A DNA stretch of 64,000 bases from Actinoplanes sp. L3-i22 (GCF_019704555.1 NZ_AP024745.1:4534501-4598500); one strand, 5' to 3'. Numbered from the stretch's first letter, positions 9,155-18,864 are shown. A program made the numbers and translations. Notes: generated by a model from the sequence alone, not told the origin.

Positions 9155-10477
9155 GTGAACACAGAGACCACCACCGCCGGACTCGGTCGCCGCCAGGCAC
9201 TGCGACTGGCCGGGCTCGCCGGGCTCGCCGCCGCCCTGCCCGGCTGCGGCCGCGGCTTCGGCGGCAAGAACGACGACGACGGCAAGATCGAACTCAACAT
9301 GGTCTGGTGGGGAGACGCGCAACGCGCCCAGTTCACCCAGAAGACCCTGGAGCTGTTCCACGCCGCCAACCCGGACATCCGGGTCCGCACCGAATACCAG
9401 GACAGTTCGCCCTACAAGGACAAGCTCGCCGCCCGCTTCGCGGCAAGCGACCCGCCCGACCTGATGGCGATGCGCTTCGACAGCCTGCGCGAATACGCCG
9501 ACCGCGGCACCCTGCTGGACCTGGCCACCCACACCGACCGGCTGGACCTGAGCGGGCTGACCCCGCAGGCCACCGCCCTCGGCCAGGTCGGCAACCAGAA
9601 CTTCGGCGTGCCCTCGGGGCTCAACACCATCGGCTTCGTCATCGACAAGAGCCTCACTGACAAGTACGGCGTGCGCATCCCGGACGGCGACACCTGGAGC
9701 TGGACCGACCTGGCCACCTTCGCCCAGCAGGTCAGCAAGGCCAGCAAAGGCAAGGTCTACGGCACCAACTTCGAAGCGTTCACCGTCGCCAACCTGCTGG
9801 TCTTCGCCCGCCAGCGCGGCGAGGACTTCTTCACCGCCGACGGCCGGCTCGGCGCCACCGCCGCCACCGTCACCGCCTGGTACCAGATGATCGAGAGCCT
9901 GCGCGCGGCCGGAGGGTTCCCGCCGGCCGGCTTCATCGACCAGAACAACGGCACCTCACCCGCCCAGTCCTACCTGGCCAAGAAACAGATCGCGTCGCAG
10001 ATCATCCCCACCAACAACCTGCTCGGCTACAACCAGGCCTGCGGTGGCGCCCTGCAGTTGCTGCGCATCCCCGGCGAGACCCAGGCGACCCGTCGTGGCC
10101 AATCCGTCGACACCCCGGCGCTCTGGTCGATCGCCGCGAAGTCGAAGCATCCGCAGGAGACGCTGAAACTGCTCAACTTCCTGGTCAACGACGTGCAGGC
10201 CGGCAAGGCCGCGGGCGCGACCCGGGGCGTGCCGCCCAGCACCAAGGTCGCCGAGCAGATCACCGCCACCCTGGAGCCCGACAACCGGCGTTCCAACGAG
10301 TTCCTGGCCGCGCTGCAGAAGGAGAAGCTGCCGGCCTCGTACCCCTATCCGGTGGGCGCCAGCAAACTCACCAACATCCTCAAGACGATCAGCACCGAGG
10401 TCGAGTTCAAGCGGATGACCCCGGCCGCGGCCGGCGAGAAGTTCATGACCGACGCCCGCAAGGCGATAGCCGGGTGA
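9155..10477 (+). CDS. ABC transporter sugar-binding lipoprotein (family 1, CUT1)
   Basis: The 440-residue product has a twin-arginine-like n-region (GRRQALRLAG) followed by a lipobox (ALPGC, Cys31), so it is probably exported, possibly by Tat, and anchored on the outer membrane face. The body follows the family 1 extracellular solute-binding pattern: MVWWGDAQRAQFTQ, then ELFHAANPDIRVRTEYQDSS, then DPPDLMAMRFDSL. It would deliver an oligosaccharide to the two permeases encoded immediately downstream. It starts with GTG preceded by GGAGGA and a good sigma-70-type promoter. Linked enzymes suggest xylo- or pectin-derived oligosaccharides. Confidence 0.9.
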   Translation: MNTETTTAGLGRRQALRLAGLAGLAAALPGCGRGFGGKNDDDGKIELNMVWWGDAQRAQFTQKTLELFHAANPDIRVRTEYQDSSPYKDKLAARFAASDPPDLMAMRFDSLREYADRGTLLDLATHTDRLDLSGLTPQATALGQVGNQNFGVPSGLNTIGFVIDKSLTDKYGVRIPDGDTWSWTDLATFAQQVSKASKGKVYGTNFEAFTVANLLVFARQRGEDFFTADGRLGATAATVTAWYQMIESLRAAGGFPPAGFIDQNNGTSPAQSYLAKKQIASQIIPTNNLLGYNQACGGALQLLRIPGETQATRRGQSVDTPALWSIAAKSKHPQETLKLLNFLVNDVQAGKAAGATRGVPPSTKVAEQITATLEPDNRRSNEFLAALQKEKLPASYPYPVGASKLTNILKTISTEVEFKRMTPAAAGEKFMTDARKAIAG

Positions 10478-11370
10478 CCACACTCGCCCCGGCCCGCACC
10501 CGGCGGCGGCAGGACCGGGCCGGATACCTGTTCCTGCTGCCGTGGTTCGGCGGCCTGCTCTTCATGGTCGTGCCGTTCTTCGCCTCGCTCTACCTGGCCT
10601 TCACCCACTACGACCTGCTCACCGCGCCACGCTGGGCCGGGCTGGCCAACTTCCGCCAGATGCTCGGCGACGCCACCCTGCACCAGTCGTTGCGGGTCAC
10701 CCTCGTCTACACGGTGGTCTCGGTGCCGCTGTCGCTGATCGTCGCGCTGGCCGTGGCCATGATCCTCGACCGCGGCGTACGCGGCCTGGCGATCTACCGC
10801 AGCATCTACTACCTGCCCTCGCTGCTGGCCGGCAGCGTCGCCATCGTCATGCTCTGGCGCTACATCTTCTCCTACCACGGCATCGTCAACGACGCCCTGG
10901 CCTGGTTCGGCATCCAGGGCCCCGGCTGGGCCACCGATCCCCGCTACGCGCTGGGCACCCTGATCCTGCTGCACGTGTGGACCTTCGGCTCACCCATGGT
11001 CATCTTCCTGGCCGGCCTGCGGCAGATCCCCGCGATGTACTACGAGGCCGCGTCCATGGACGGCGCGTCGCCCTGGCGGCAGTTCCGCTCGGTCACCCTG
11101 CCGCTGCTGAGCCCGATCATCTTCTTCAACCTGGTGCAGGCGCTGATCGCCTCATTCCAGACCTTCACCCAGGGGTACGTGATCAGCAACGGCACCGGCG
11201 GCCCGGGCCAGTCCACCCTGTTCTACAACCTGTACCTGTACCAGAAAGGCTTCGCCGAATTCGACATGGGTTACGCCTCGTCGATGGCCTGGCTGCTGCT
11301 GGTGATCATCGCCGGGTTCACCGGCATCAACTTCCTCGCCGCCCGCTTCTGGGTCTTCTACGACAACTGA
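10474..11370 (+). CDS. Sugar ABC transporter permease (MalF/UgpA type)
   Basis: A 298-residue membrane protein with six probable transmembrane helices. The cytoplasmic EAA loop that docks the ATPase is visible as YYEAASMDGASPWRQF followed by PLLSP. The GTG start overlaps the stop of the binding-protein gene as GTGA. It pairs with the next gene to form the heterodimeric channel of a CUT1 importer. No ATP-binding subunit gene is present in the operon. Confidence 0.92.
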   Translation: MTTLAPARTRRRQDRAGYLFLLPWFGGLLFMVVPFFASLYLAFTHYDLLTAPRWAGLANFRQMLGDATLHQSLRVTLVYTVVSVPLSLIVALAVAMILDRGVRGLAIYRSIYYLPSLLAGSVAIVMLWRYIFSYHGIVNDALAWFGIQGPGWATDPRYALGTLILLHVWTFGSPMVIFLAGLRQIPAMYYEAASMDGASPWRQFRSVTLPLLSPIIFFNLVQALIASFQTFTQGYVISNGTGGPGQSTLFYNLYLYQKGFAEFDMGYASSMAWLLLVIIAGFTGINFLAARFWVFYDN

Positions 11371-11379
11371 GGAGGCCCG

Positions 11380-12267
11380 ATGACACTCACCGCACCCCGG
11401 ACCACGCCTGCCGAGCCGGAGATCCGGCCCGTACCACCGAGGAAGCCACGCCCCCGCTTCCTGCGGCACGTGCTGCTCTGCGCCGTCGGCGCGATCATGC
11501 TCTACCCGCTGCTCTGGATGATCTCCAGCTCGCTCAAACCCAGCAACTCGGTCTTCACCGACGAATCGCTGTGGCCGGCCGCCTTCGACTTCGGCAACTA
11601 CGCCCGGGGCTGGACCTCGCTGAGCGAACCGTTCCAGACCTACCTGGTCAACTCGCTGATCATCGTCATCCTCAGCATCATCGGCAACCTGCTGTCCTGC
11701 TCGCTTGCGGCCTACGCGTTCGCCCGGCTGCGCTTCCGCGGCCGCAAACTGTTCTTCGCGCTGATGCTCGGCACCATGATGCTGCCCGGCCACGTCCTGG
11801 TCGTCCCGCAGTACGTGCTCTTCGACAAACTCGGCTGGCTCAACACCTACTACCCGCTGCTGGTCCCGCACTTCCTGGCCACCAACGGCTTCTACATCTT
11901 CCTGATGGTCCAGTTCATGCGCTCGCTGCCCACCGAGCTCGACGACGCCGCCCGCATCGACGGGTGCGGGCCGTTCCGTACCTTCTGGAAAGTGATCCTG
12001 CCGCTGTGCCTGCCGGCCTTCGCCACCACGGCGATCTTCACCTTCATCTCGGTCTGGAACGAGTTCTTCGGCCCCCTGCTGTACCTCACCGACCCGCAGC
12101 TCTACACCGTCCCGCTCGCCCTGCGCCAGTTCATGGACTCCGAGGGACAGAGCCAATGGGGCGAGATGTTCGCGATGTCGTTCCTGTCGCTGGCCCCGGT
12201 CATCGGCTTCTTCATCGCCGGCCAGAAATACCTCGTCAAAGGCATCGCCACCACCGGATTGAGGTGA
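11380..12267 (+). CDS. Sugar ABC transporter permease (MalG/UgpE type)
   Basis: A 295-residue integral membrane protein with an N-terminal cytoplasmic tail and six probable helices. The EAA loop reads ELDDAARIDGCGPFRTFWKVILP, the usual MalG-type form. A GAGG lies just before the ATG and the gene begins 9 bp after the partner permease. It completes the membrane part of the importer; the energising ATPase must be supplied from elsewhere, as with the shared MsiK-type ATPases known in Streptomyces. Confidence 0.92.
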   Translation: MTLTAPRTTPAEPEIRPVPPRKPRPRFLRHVLLCAVGAIMLYPLLWMISSSLKPSNSVFTDESLWPAAFDFGNYARGWTSLSEPFQTYLVNSLIIVILSIIGNLLSCSLAAYAFARLRFRGRKLFFALMLGTMMLPGHVLVVPQYVLFDKLGWLNTYYPLLVPHFLATNGFYIFLMVQFMRSLPTELDDAARIDGCGPFRTFWKVILPLCLPAFATTAIFTFISVWNEFFGPLLYLTDPQLYTVPLALRQFMDSEGQSQWGEMFAMSFLSLAPVIGFFIAGQKYLVKGIATTGLR

Positions 12268-12271
12268 GCTC

Positions 12272-14941
12272 GTGTTCCGCATCGCCGCCTCCCTGGCCGC
12301 CACCGTCACCGGCCTGGCCCTGGCCACCGTGCCGGCCGCCGCCGACGAGACCCCGATCTACCTGGACCGCGCCTACTCGCCGGCCGAACGCGCCGCCGAC
12401 CTGGTCGCCCGGATGACCCTGGCCGAAAAAGCCACCCAGCTCACCAGCAGCCAGGCCGCGGCCATCCCGCGACTGGGCATCGCCGCCTACGGCTGGTGGA
12501 ACGAGGCCGGGCACGGCGTCGCCCGGGAGGGCACCCGCAACGGCGGCGGCCCACCCACACTGATCAACACCACGTCGTATCCGGTCTCGCTGTCGCTGGG
12601 CTCGACCTGGAACCCGGACCTGGTCTACCGGGAGGCCACGATGATCTCCGACGAGACCCGCGACGTCTTCCGGCAGAACAAGCTCGACCTCGGCCTGTAC
12701 TCACCGACCGTCAACCTGGCCCGGGACCCGCGCTGGGGCCGCAACGACGAGACCTTCAGCGAGGACCCGGTGCTGACCACCGCCCTGGCCGCGCAGTTCG
12801 TCAACGGCCTGCAGGGCCAGACCACGACCGGCGAACCGCTGCCGGAGTCCGGCGGATACCTCAAGACCGTCGCCACCCTCAAGCACTTCGCCGCCAACAA
12901 CAGCGAGTTCAACCGGACCACCGGCAGCTCCGACGTCGACGAACGCACCCTGCGCGAGTACTACACCGCCCAGTTCCGCGACATCGTCGCGCGCAGCCGG
13001 CCCGGCTCGATCATGAGCGCCTACAACGAGCTCAACGGAGTGCCCGCACCCGCGAACCTGCATCTGCACGACACGCTCGCCCGGCAGACGTTCGGCTTCG
13101 GCGGCTTCTTCACCTCCGACTGCGACGCGGTCTACATCATGCAGTCCGGCCACCACTGGCAACCGTCCAACGCGAGCGCGCCGGTCGACGAGTTCAGCCG
13201 CACCGCCTACGCGCAGTCAGCCGGTGAAGACCTCAACTGCAACGCCGGTTACAAGGACGGCAAGAACTACGCCAACACCATCCCGGCCGCCATCGACAAG
13301 AAGATCACCACGTTCACCGGTGTCTACAACGAGAACGACGTCGACGTCTCGGCCGTACGGCTGTTCACCGCCCGCATCGCCACCGGCGAGTTCGACGCCG
13401 AGGCACAGGTGCCGTGGATCGCCGCCGCGCGCGCCCGGCTGGCCCCCGGCACCTGGACCAACACCGAGGCCAACAACGCCGTGACCGAAACCCCGCAACG
13501 GCTGGCGATGGCCCGCCAGGTCGCCGCCGAGAGCCTCGTGCTGCTCAAGAACGACCACGACACACTGCCGCTGCGGGTACCGGCCGGCGGCGGCTACCGG
13601 GTCGCGGTGATCGGCGCTTACGCCCAGCCGGTCACCATGTTCCTCGGCGGGTACAGCAGCGTCCAGGGCGCCGCCGGCCAGGCCAACTCGGTCAGCGGAT
13701 ACGCCGGCCTCACAGCAGCGATCCAGGCGATCAACCCGGCCGCCGCCGTCGACCTGCTACCCGCCACCGCCGACGGCATCGCGGCGGCAGCCGGCTACGA
13801 CACCGCGATCGTGTACGCCGGCACCGACGACACCACCGCCCGGGAGTCGCACGACCGTATCGACCTTGCCCTGCCCGGGGGCCAGGCGCAGCTCATCGAC
13901 CAGGTCGCCGCGGTCAACCCGCACACCGTCGTCTACCTGGAGACGGTCGGGCAGGTCGACCTCGCACCGTTCGCGGCGAAAGTGCCGGCGATCCTGTGGA
14001 GTTCCTACAACGGCCAGCAGAAGGGCGCCGCCCTCGCCGACGTCGTTACCGGCGCCGTCGACCCCAGCGGGCACCTGCCCTTCACCTGGTACGCCGACGC
14101 CGCCCAACTGCCGCCGATCGGTGACTACGCGATCCGGCCCACCGCCACCACCCTCGGCCGCACCTACCAGTACTTCACCGGCGACGTCGCCTACCCGTTC
14201 GGCCACGGCCTCAGTTACACCCACTTCCGCTATACACACCTGCGCGCCGACGACCGCCATGTGGACGCCGACGGCACGATCCGGGTCACCGCCGAGGTCA
14301 CCAACACCGGTCGGGTCACCGGCGCCGAGGTCGCCCAGCTCTACGCGGCCACCCCGCAGGCCGCCGACCGGCCGCGCCAGCGCCTCGCCGGCTTCCGGAA
14401 GATCACTCTCGAACCCGGTCAAACCCAGAAGATCACCTTTCCCGTACGGGTGAGCGACCTCGCCTACTTCGACGAGTCCAGCGGCCGCGTCCGCGTCGAC
14501 ACCGGCCGTTGCGAGCTGAGGCTCGGCTCGTCCAGCGGCGACATCCGCGCTCGCACCGCGGTCACCGTGACCGGGCGGCTGCACGCGACACCCACCTTCG
14601 TCACCGCCCGGCCGGTCGTGGTCGGCGACGCGGCCACCGGCGTCTCGCAGCGGGTGTTCTTCCCGGCGGGCAGCCGTATCGACCCGCAACTGACCGTCGC
14701 GTTCAGCGACGACACCCTGGTCGGCTACCGCGGCCTCGGCGCCGGCACGCCGCTGCCCGCGGGCATGCGGATCCGGTACGCGACCAACCGTCCCGCCGTG
14801 GTCACCGCCGGCCGAGACGGCCTCACGGCCACCGGACCCGGGGTGGCCACCGTAACCGTCACCATCCGCTACCACGGCGCTACCACCTCCGGAACGTTCG
14901 TCGTCCTCGTCCGCGACACCCCCGCCGAGCCGGTTCGGTGA
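12272..14941 (+). CDS. Secreted glycoside hydrolase family 3 (beta-xylosidase/beta-glucosidase type)
   Basis: The 889-residue enzyme has a signal peptide ending at PAAADE. The N-terminal GH3 barrel shows YGWWNEAGHGVA, SPTVNLARDPRWGRNDETFSED and TLKHFAANN, as in the xylosidase-like GH3 branch. The catalytic nucleophile is Asp283 in FFTSDCDAV. The GH3 C-terminal alpha/beta sandwich follows (about residues 420-630), then a fibronectin-III-like domain (about 650-740) and a final Ig-like domain that could aid surface or substrate contact. The GTG start lies 4 bp after the permease stop, with GAGG upstream. Export fits release of sugars outside the cell for the linked importer. Xylosidase is favoured over glucosidase from the YxWWNEA signature. 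Confidence 0.9.
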   Translation: MFRIAASLAATVTGLALATVPAAADETPIYLDRAYSPAERAADLVARMTLAEKATQLTSSQAAAIPRLGIAAYGWWNEAGHGVAREGTRNGGGPPTLINTTSYPVSLSLGSTWNPDLVYREATMISDETRDVFRQNKLDLGLYSPTVNLARDPRWGRNDETFSEDPVLTTALAAQFVNGLQGQTTTGEPLPESGGYLKTVATLKHFAANNSEFNRTTGSSDVDERTLREYYTAQFRDIVARSRPGSIMSAYNELNGVPAPANLHLHDTLARQTFGFGGFFTSDCDAVYIMQSGHHWQPSNASAPVDEFSRTAYAQSAGEDLNCNAGYKDGKNYANTIPAAIDKKITTFTGVYNENDVDVSAVRLFTARIATGEFDAEAQVPWIAAARARLAPGTWTNTEANNAVTETPQRLAMARQVAAESLVLLKNDHDTLPLRVPAGGGYRVAVIGAYAQPVTMFLGGYSSVQGAAGQANSVSGYAGLTAAIQAINPAAAVDLLPATADGIAAAAGYDTAIVYAGTDDTTARESHDRIDLALPGGQAQLIDQVAAVNPHTVVYLETVGQVDLAPFAAKVPAILWSSYNGQQKGAALADVVTGAVDPSGHLPFTWYADAAQLPPIGDYAIRPTATTLGRTYQYFTGDVAYPFGHGLSYTHFRYTHLRADDRHVDADGTIRVTAEVTNTGRVTGAEVAQLYAATPQAADRPRQRLAGFRKITLEPGQTQKITFPVRVSDLAYFDESSGRVRVDTGRCELRLGSSSGDIRARTAVTVTGRLHATPTFVTARPVVVGDAATGVSQRVFFPAGSRIDPQLTVAFSDDTLVGYRGLGAGTPLPAGMRIRYATNRPAVVTAGRDGLTATGPGVATVTVTIRYHGATTSGTFVVLVRDTPAEPVR

Positions 14942-15029
14942 TGCCGGCCCCCCGTTCCGTGCTCGCGCGCCGGTCGAGGTATTCCAGCAATTGCCGGGCA
15001 GCTGAAGACGTCCGCCTACACTGCCAGGC

Positions 15030-15588
15030 GTGACGCCGCGACCCGTTCGCCGGCGCCCGGCCGCAGCCTGGCACCTACGCGCCGTGGATGCGCCGGCGGC
15101 GCTGTTTGTCGCCGCGACTCAGGTCTTGTGGTGGCCGCTCGGGCCGTCCTGGCTGGGAGCGCCCCTCCCGCAACTTCATCTGTGGCGCGCCCTTCCGCTG
15201 CTCTGTCTTGCCGCCGTTGCCGCGGGTCTGCGTCGCTGCGCTCCCGGGCCGGCACTTGCGATGGCACTGGCGTGCGCGATATCGGGGGGCGGGCCTGAAC
15301 GCCGCCGGGTTGGAGGCAGCCGACCTGGTGTGTGGCCCGGCTGCGGTGTTGCTTTCGGTGTATGCGCTCGCGGCGCACCGAACCGCCCCGGTTTCGGTGT
15401 TCGGAGCGGCGGTGGTTCCCGTCGCCGGGGCGGCCGGCGTCCTGGCGACCGGAGCCGGTATCCGAACCGCGGGCCGACTGCATCGCCGGTCGCGGGCCCG
15501 CCGCCGCGCTGTCCGCGAGTACCGCGCCGCAGCCCACACACTGCTGCCGGCGCCGCCGTACACCGGTGACCTGGCCCCCACAGGCTGA
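15030..15588 (+). pseudogene. Frameshifted small membrane protein (sensor-kinase N-terminus-like)
   Basis: Reading from the GTG at 15030 gives a membrane-like sequence (VDAPAALFVAATQVLWWPLG, then RALPLLCLAAVAAGLRR). After a run of six G at 15284-15289, coding character moves to the next frame (NAAGLEAADLVCGPAAVLLS and on to the stop at 15586). Removing one G joins the halves into about 186 residues with roughly four hydrophobic helices and an arginine-rich tail (RRRAVREYRAAAH). This resembles the membrane half of an actinobacterial sensor kinase without its catalytic half. TACACT at 15017-15022, 7 nt before the start, suggests a leaderless mRNA. A sequencing error in the G run is an alternative to a real mutation. 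Confidence 0.6.
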
Positions 15589-15638
15589 CCGGGTACTTGT
15601 CGCGGCCGGCTTGGGCTTTGGCCGGTGGGAAGCGTTGC

Positions 15639-16673
15639 TCAGCCGTCGAGCAGCGCCGTGGCCAGGTTCTCCATGGCGAGGTAGCGGTTGAACATGGGAT
15701 GCCGGCTGCCGACGGCCACGTCGCGCCAGAACCGTTGCAGGGGATGGGCCGCCGCGAACCCGGCTGTGCCGTGCAGATCCAGCAGGTAGTCGATGGCGGC
15801 CTGGCAGTCGCGGGCGGCGCCGGCCATCGCGAGCAACCCGCCGGCCGGGTCGGAGCCGTCGGCGCGGGCGATGTCGAGCATGGCGCGTTCGGCTCGGTCG
15901 ACGAGGCGTCCGGCTTCGGCGAGCCAGTGCCGGGCACCCGGGGAGTCGCCCATCCGTGCGTACGCGGTCATGAAGGGTTTGCGGTCGGTGGCGAACATCG
16001 CGATGACCACGTCGAGGGCGCCGCGCGCCGCGCCGGCCATCGGGGCCAGCAACGTGAGACCGAAGAAGAGACGAGCGGCGGGGCCCGGCGGCGCGGCCGG
16101 CCGCACCATCTCCTCCGGCACGCTCAGGTCGTCGGCGACCAGGGTGTGGCTGCCGGTGCCACGCATGCCGGCCGCGTCCCAGGTGTGCTCGACGCTCAGA
16201 TCCCGCAGCGGAACGGCCATGATCGCGTACGTGCCGTCGAGCATGACGCCGAGACTGGCCCACGCGGCGTCCGCGCAGCCGGAGACGTACTGCCAGCGGC
16301 CGGTCACCCGCAGTCCCGCGCCGGTTCGCACGGCGCGCCCGCCCGGCTGGCCGGAACCACAGGTCAGAGCGTCCGGGTCGGCGAAGACCCGGGCCGCGGC
16401 CCGCTCGCCGAGCTGGGCGGCGAGCATGGTTTTCGAGGTGGCGCAGGTGCCGGCCACCCAGGCGGTCGACGGGCAGGCGCGCCCCAGCCGGGCCAGGTGC
16501 AGCGCGGTCCGCTCGGCGTCGGCCCACGTTCCGCCGTACGCGATGGGGGTTCGTAGCGCGAAAGCGCCGTCCTTGCGGGCGGCCTCGATGCTCGCGGGCG
16601 CCGGGCGCAGCAGTGCCTCGGTCTCGGCGGCGTGAGCGAGCAGGATGTCGTGTGTCGCGGTAGTCACAGTCAT
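15639..16673 (-). CDS. Acyl-CoA-dehydrogenase-fold flavoprotein (monooxygenase-like)
   Basis: The 344-residue protein has the acyl-CoA dehydrogenase layout: an N-terminal helical part (AFALRTPIAYGGTWADAERTAL), a central beta domain (GLRVTGRWQYVSGCADA) and a C-terminal four-helix bundle ending with a DLHGTAGFAAAHPLQRFWRDV motif. That last motif and the weak acyl-CoA signatures resemble the HsaA/DszC group of flavin-dependent hydroxylases rather than true dehydrogenases. Such enzymes use reduced flavin from a separate reductase. It diverges from an AraC-type regulator that probably controls it. The ATG at 16673 was preferred to an in-frame ATG at 16700 because the family region starts soon after it. 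Confidence 0.75.
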   Translation of the reverse strand: MTVTTATHDILLAHAAETEALLRPAPASIEAARKDGAFALRTPIAYGGTWADAERTALHLARLGRACPSTAWVAGTCATSKTMLAAQLGERAAARVFADPDALTCGSGQPGGRAVRTGAGLRVTGRWQYVSGCADAAWASLGVMLDGTYAIMAVPLRDLSVEHTWDAAGMRGTGSHTLVADDLSVPEEMVRPAAPPGPAARLFFGLTLLAPMAGAARGALDVVIAMFATDRKPFMTAYARMGDSPGARHWLAEAGRLVDRAERAMLDIARADGSDPAGGLLAMAGAARDCQAAIDYLLDLHGTAGFAAAHPLQRFWRDVAVGSRHPMFNRYLAMENLATALLDG

Positions 16674-16752
16674 CGAGCCAACCAGGGCGAACCGGGGCAA
16701 GCCATACGCCAGTGACGCGTTCCGATAATCGCGTGTGCTCTAGCCTTCGCCC

Positions 16753-17652
16753 GTGGATGTGATCACCGAGGCGCTCCGCTCGGTCAAGTCGGGCTTCTCC
16801 GGCGCCCGGCTGATCCGCTGCTCGGGCACCTGGGGCATGCGGTTCCAGGCGTTCGAGGGCATCGGTTTCCACATCGTGCTCGAGGGCGAGGGCTGGCTGA
16901 TCGAGCCGGATGGCCGGCACACGCCGGTCGGGCCCGGCGACGCGGTGCTGATTCCCGGCGGCGCCGAACACGGGCTGAGCCACACGCGGGCCCCGCTCGC
17001 CGGTCTGACGGACCTGCGGATGGGCCCGATTCCCGCCGAACCGGGGCCGGCCGACTTCGCCTTCCTGTGCGGCGCGCACCGTCTCGACCGTGGCCGCGCC
17101 CACCCGTACCTGCGGGCCATGCCCGACGTCGTGGTGGTCCGTCCCGACTACGACGCCGATCTGCGGCTGCGGTCGCTGGCCGACCTGCTCGGCGCCGATG
17201 TCGCCGAGCGCGGCCCCGGCGCCGAGACCACCCAGAAGGCCCTGATCGACCTGATGATCGTGCACGCGTTGCGGCGGTGGCAGGCGGAGAACGCGCCGAG
17301 CTGGCCGGCGGTCAGCGACGACGCGGTGTCGGCGGCGCTGAGCGAGATCCACCGCAATCCGCAGCGGCCGTGGACGGTGCAGGATCTCAGCGCGAAGGCC
17401 GGGCTGTCGCGGGCCGCGTTCACCCGCCGGTTCACCGCGCTGGTCGGCCAGCCCCCGATGGCCTACCTCACCCAGTGGCGGCTGGGTCGCGGCGCCCGGC
17501 TGCTGCGGGAGACCGGCGAGCCGCTGGCGGCCATCGCCCGGCAGGTGGGGTACGGGTCCGAGTTCGCTTTCGCGGGCGCGTTCCGCCGGGCGTACGGGAT
17601 CGCGCCCGGCCGGTTCCGGTCGGAGCCGCTGGGGGACCGGCCGGGCGGTTGA
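16753..17652 (+). CDS. AraC-family transcriptional regulator
   Basis: The 299-residue protein has an N-terminal cupin-like ligand domain (VLEGEGWLIEPDGRHTPVGPGDAVLIPGG is the beta-barrel signature region) and a C-terminal pair of AraC helix-turn-helix motifs at about residues 195-290 (VQDLSAKAGLSRAAFTRRF, then IARQVGYGSEFAFAGAFRR). It faces the flavoprotein gene across 79 bp, the classic arrangement of a regulator and its target. TAGCCT at 16741-16746 lies 6 nt before the GTG start, consistent with leaderless transcription. The effector is unknown. Confidence 0.9.
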   Translation: MDVITEALRSVKSGFSGARLIRCSGTWGMRFQAFEGIGFHIVLEGEGWLIEPDGRHTPVGPGDAVLIPGGAEHGLSHTRAPLAGLTDLRMGPIPAEPGPADFAFLCGAHRLDRGRAHPYLRAMPDVVVVRPDYDADLRLRSLADLLGADVAERGPGAETTQKALIDLMIVHALRRWQAENAPSWPAVSDDAVSAALSEIHRNPQRPWTVQDLSAKAGLSRAAFTRRFTALVGQPPMAYLTQWRLGRGARLLRETGEPLAAIARQVGYGSEFAFAGAFRRAYGIAPGRFRSEPLGDRPGG

Positions 17653-17864
17653 CCCGGGACGGCCGCCTCTGCTGGCCGCTTACGGAGCCACGGGCGTCCG
17701 GCAAACCCTGCCCGCACTGGCTTCGCGCTCGGGTCGGCCATCAAACCGATCACCGCTTTTCTCCCCCAGGATCGTGGGCCACGCCGGCTTTCCCCGTCGA
17801 ACCCGGCCGTCGATCTTCGATACGATGCGATCGATATCTGCCCGTTGTCCGTGAAGGAGCCGTG

Positions 17865-18680
17865 GTGAGCAGCGAAGACGCACCGTTCAAAGTGGATGCT
17901 ACGACGCCCCACCCGGCGCGGCGCTACGACTACTGGCTCGGCGGGAAGGACAATTTCCAGGTCGACCGGGATGCCGCGGACGCGATCGAGAAGCACTTTC
18001 CGACGGTACGGCTGCTCGCCCAAGAGAACCGCTGGTTTCTGCACCGCGCCGTGCGTTTCGCCGGCCGGGAGCTCGGCATCCGGCAGTTCCTGGACATCGG
18101 CACCGGCATCCCGACCAGTCCCAACACGCACCAGGTCGCGCAGGAGATCGATCCGGCGGCCCGGATCGTGTACGTCGACAACGACCCGCTCGTGCTCACC
18201 CACGCCCGCGCCCTGCTGACCGGCACCCCGCAGGGCCGGACCGCCTACATCGATGCCGACCTGCGCGAACCACGCAAGATCCTGGACCACGCGGACACCG
18301 TGGCCGCGCTGGACTTCACCCAGCCGGTGGCCCTGATCATGCTCGCGGTGCTGCACTTCATCAAGGACGAGGAGAATCCGCGGGCCATCGTCGACACCCT
18401 GGTCGACGCTCTCCCGGACGGCAGCCTGGTCGTCGTCTCGCACGGCACGCCCGAGCACGTGACCGCGGAGCAGGCCGCCAAGATCGGCCGGGCCGACGCC
18501 AGTCAGGCGCGGGTGCGTTCCGGGACCGAGCTGGCCGCGCTGTTCACCCGCCCCGACCTGCGGTTTGTCGCGCCGGTCACCTCGATCTCGCAGTGGTGGC
18601 CGCAGGACGCACCCCAGCCGCGCCCGTCGGTCGCCGACGTGGCGATGAACGGCCTCGTGGCTCGGGTCGTCCGGCACTGA
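17865..18680 (+). CDS. SAM-dependent methyltransferase, DUF574/Methyltransf_19 family
   Basis: A 271-residue protein of the actinobacteria-specific S-adenosylmethionine methyltransferase family (PF04672). Family features are the opening HPARRYDYWLGGKDNF, the SAM-binding loop QFLDIGTGIPTSPNTH, VYVDNDPLVLTHARALL and the SISQWWPQ near the end. Actinomycete genomes carry many copies; substrates are mostly unknown. AAGGAG lies 5 nt before the GTG at 17865; the adjacent GTG at 17862 is an alternative. No partner gene lies nearby, and it is probably a single-gene unit. Confidence 0.88.
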   Translation: MSSEDAPFKVDATTPHPARRYDYWLGGKDNFQVDRDAADAIEKHFPTVRLLAQENRWFLHRAVRFAGRELGIRQFLDIGTGIPTSPNTHQVAQEIDPAARIVYVDNDPLVLTHARALLTGTPQGRTAYIDADLREPRKILDHADTVAALDFTQPVALIMLAVLHFIKDEENPRAIVDTLVDALPDGSLVVVSHGTPEHVTAEQAAKIGRADASQARVRSGTELAALFTRPDLRFVAPVTSISQWWPQDAPQPRPSVADVAMNGLVARVVRH

Positions 18681-18735
18681 CCGGCACCGCCGGCGCGGTT
18701 CGTGACACCGCCCGGCGATATGACCCATCAGGGAT

Positions 18736-18790
18736 GACAGGTTGTATAGACAGGCAGAAGGAATCTTATAGATTTAGATTAATTGATGTA
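18736..18790 (+). promoter_or_regulatory. AT-rich possible promoter of the M35 protease gene
   Basis: A sharply AT-rich stretch in a GC-rich genome. TTGTAT at 18742-18747 and TTATAG at 18766-18771 (18-bp spacer) form a weak promoter-like pair; TAGATT at 18775-18780 is another possible -10. The assignment rests only on composition and position. Confidence 0.35.
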
Positions 18791-18864
18791 CTTGCATCGA
18801 CTCCCGCCCTATTGATCCCGATGGGGCGTCCCCCTGAGAGTCGATGGCCGAGAAAGGACCTCAC

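Noticed and set aside
17067..17864. Upstream extension of the DUF574 methyltransferase frame
   Set aside because: It overlaps the AraC gene out of frame and lacks family sequence; AAGGAG before 17865 fixes the start.
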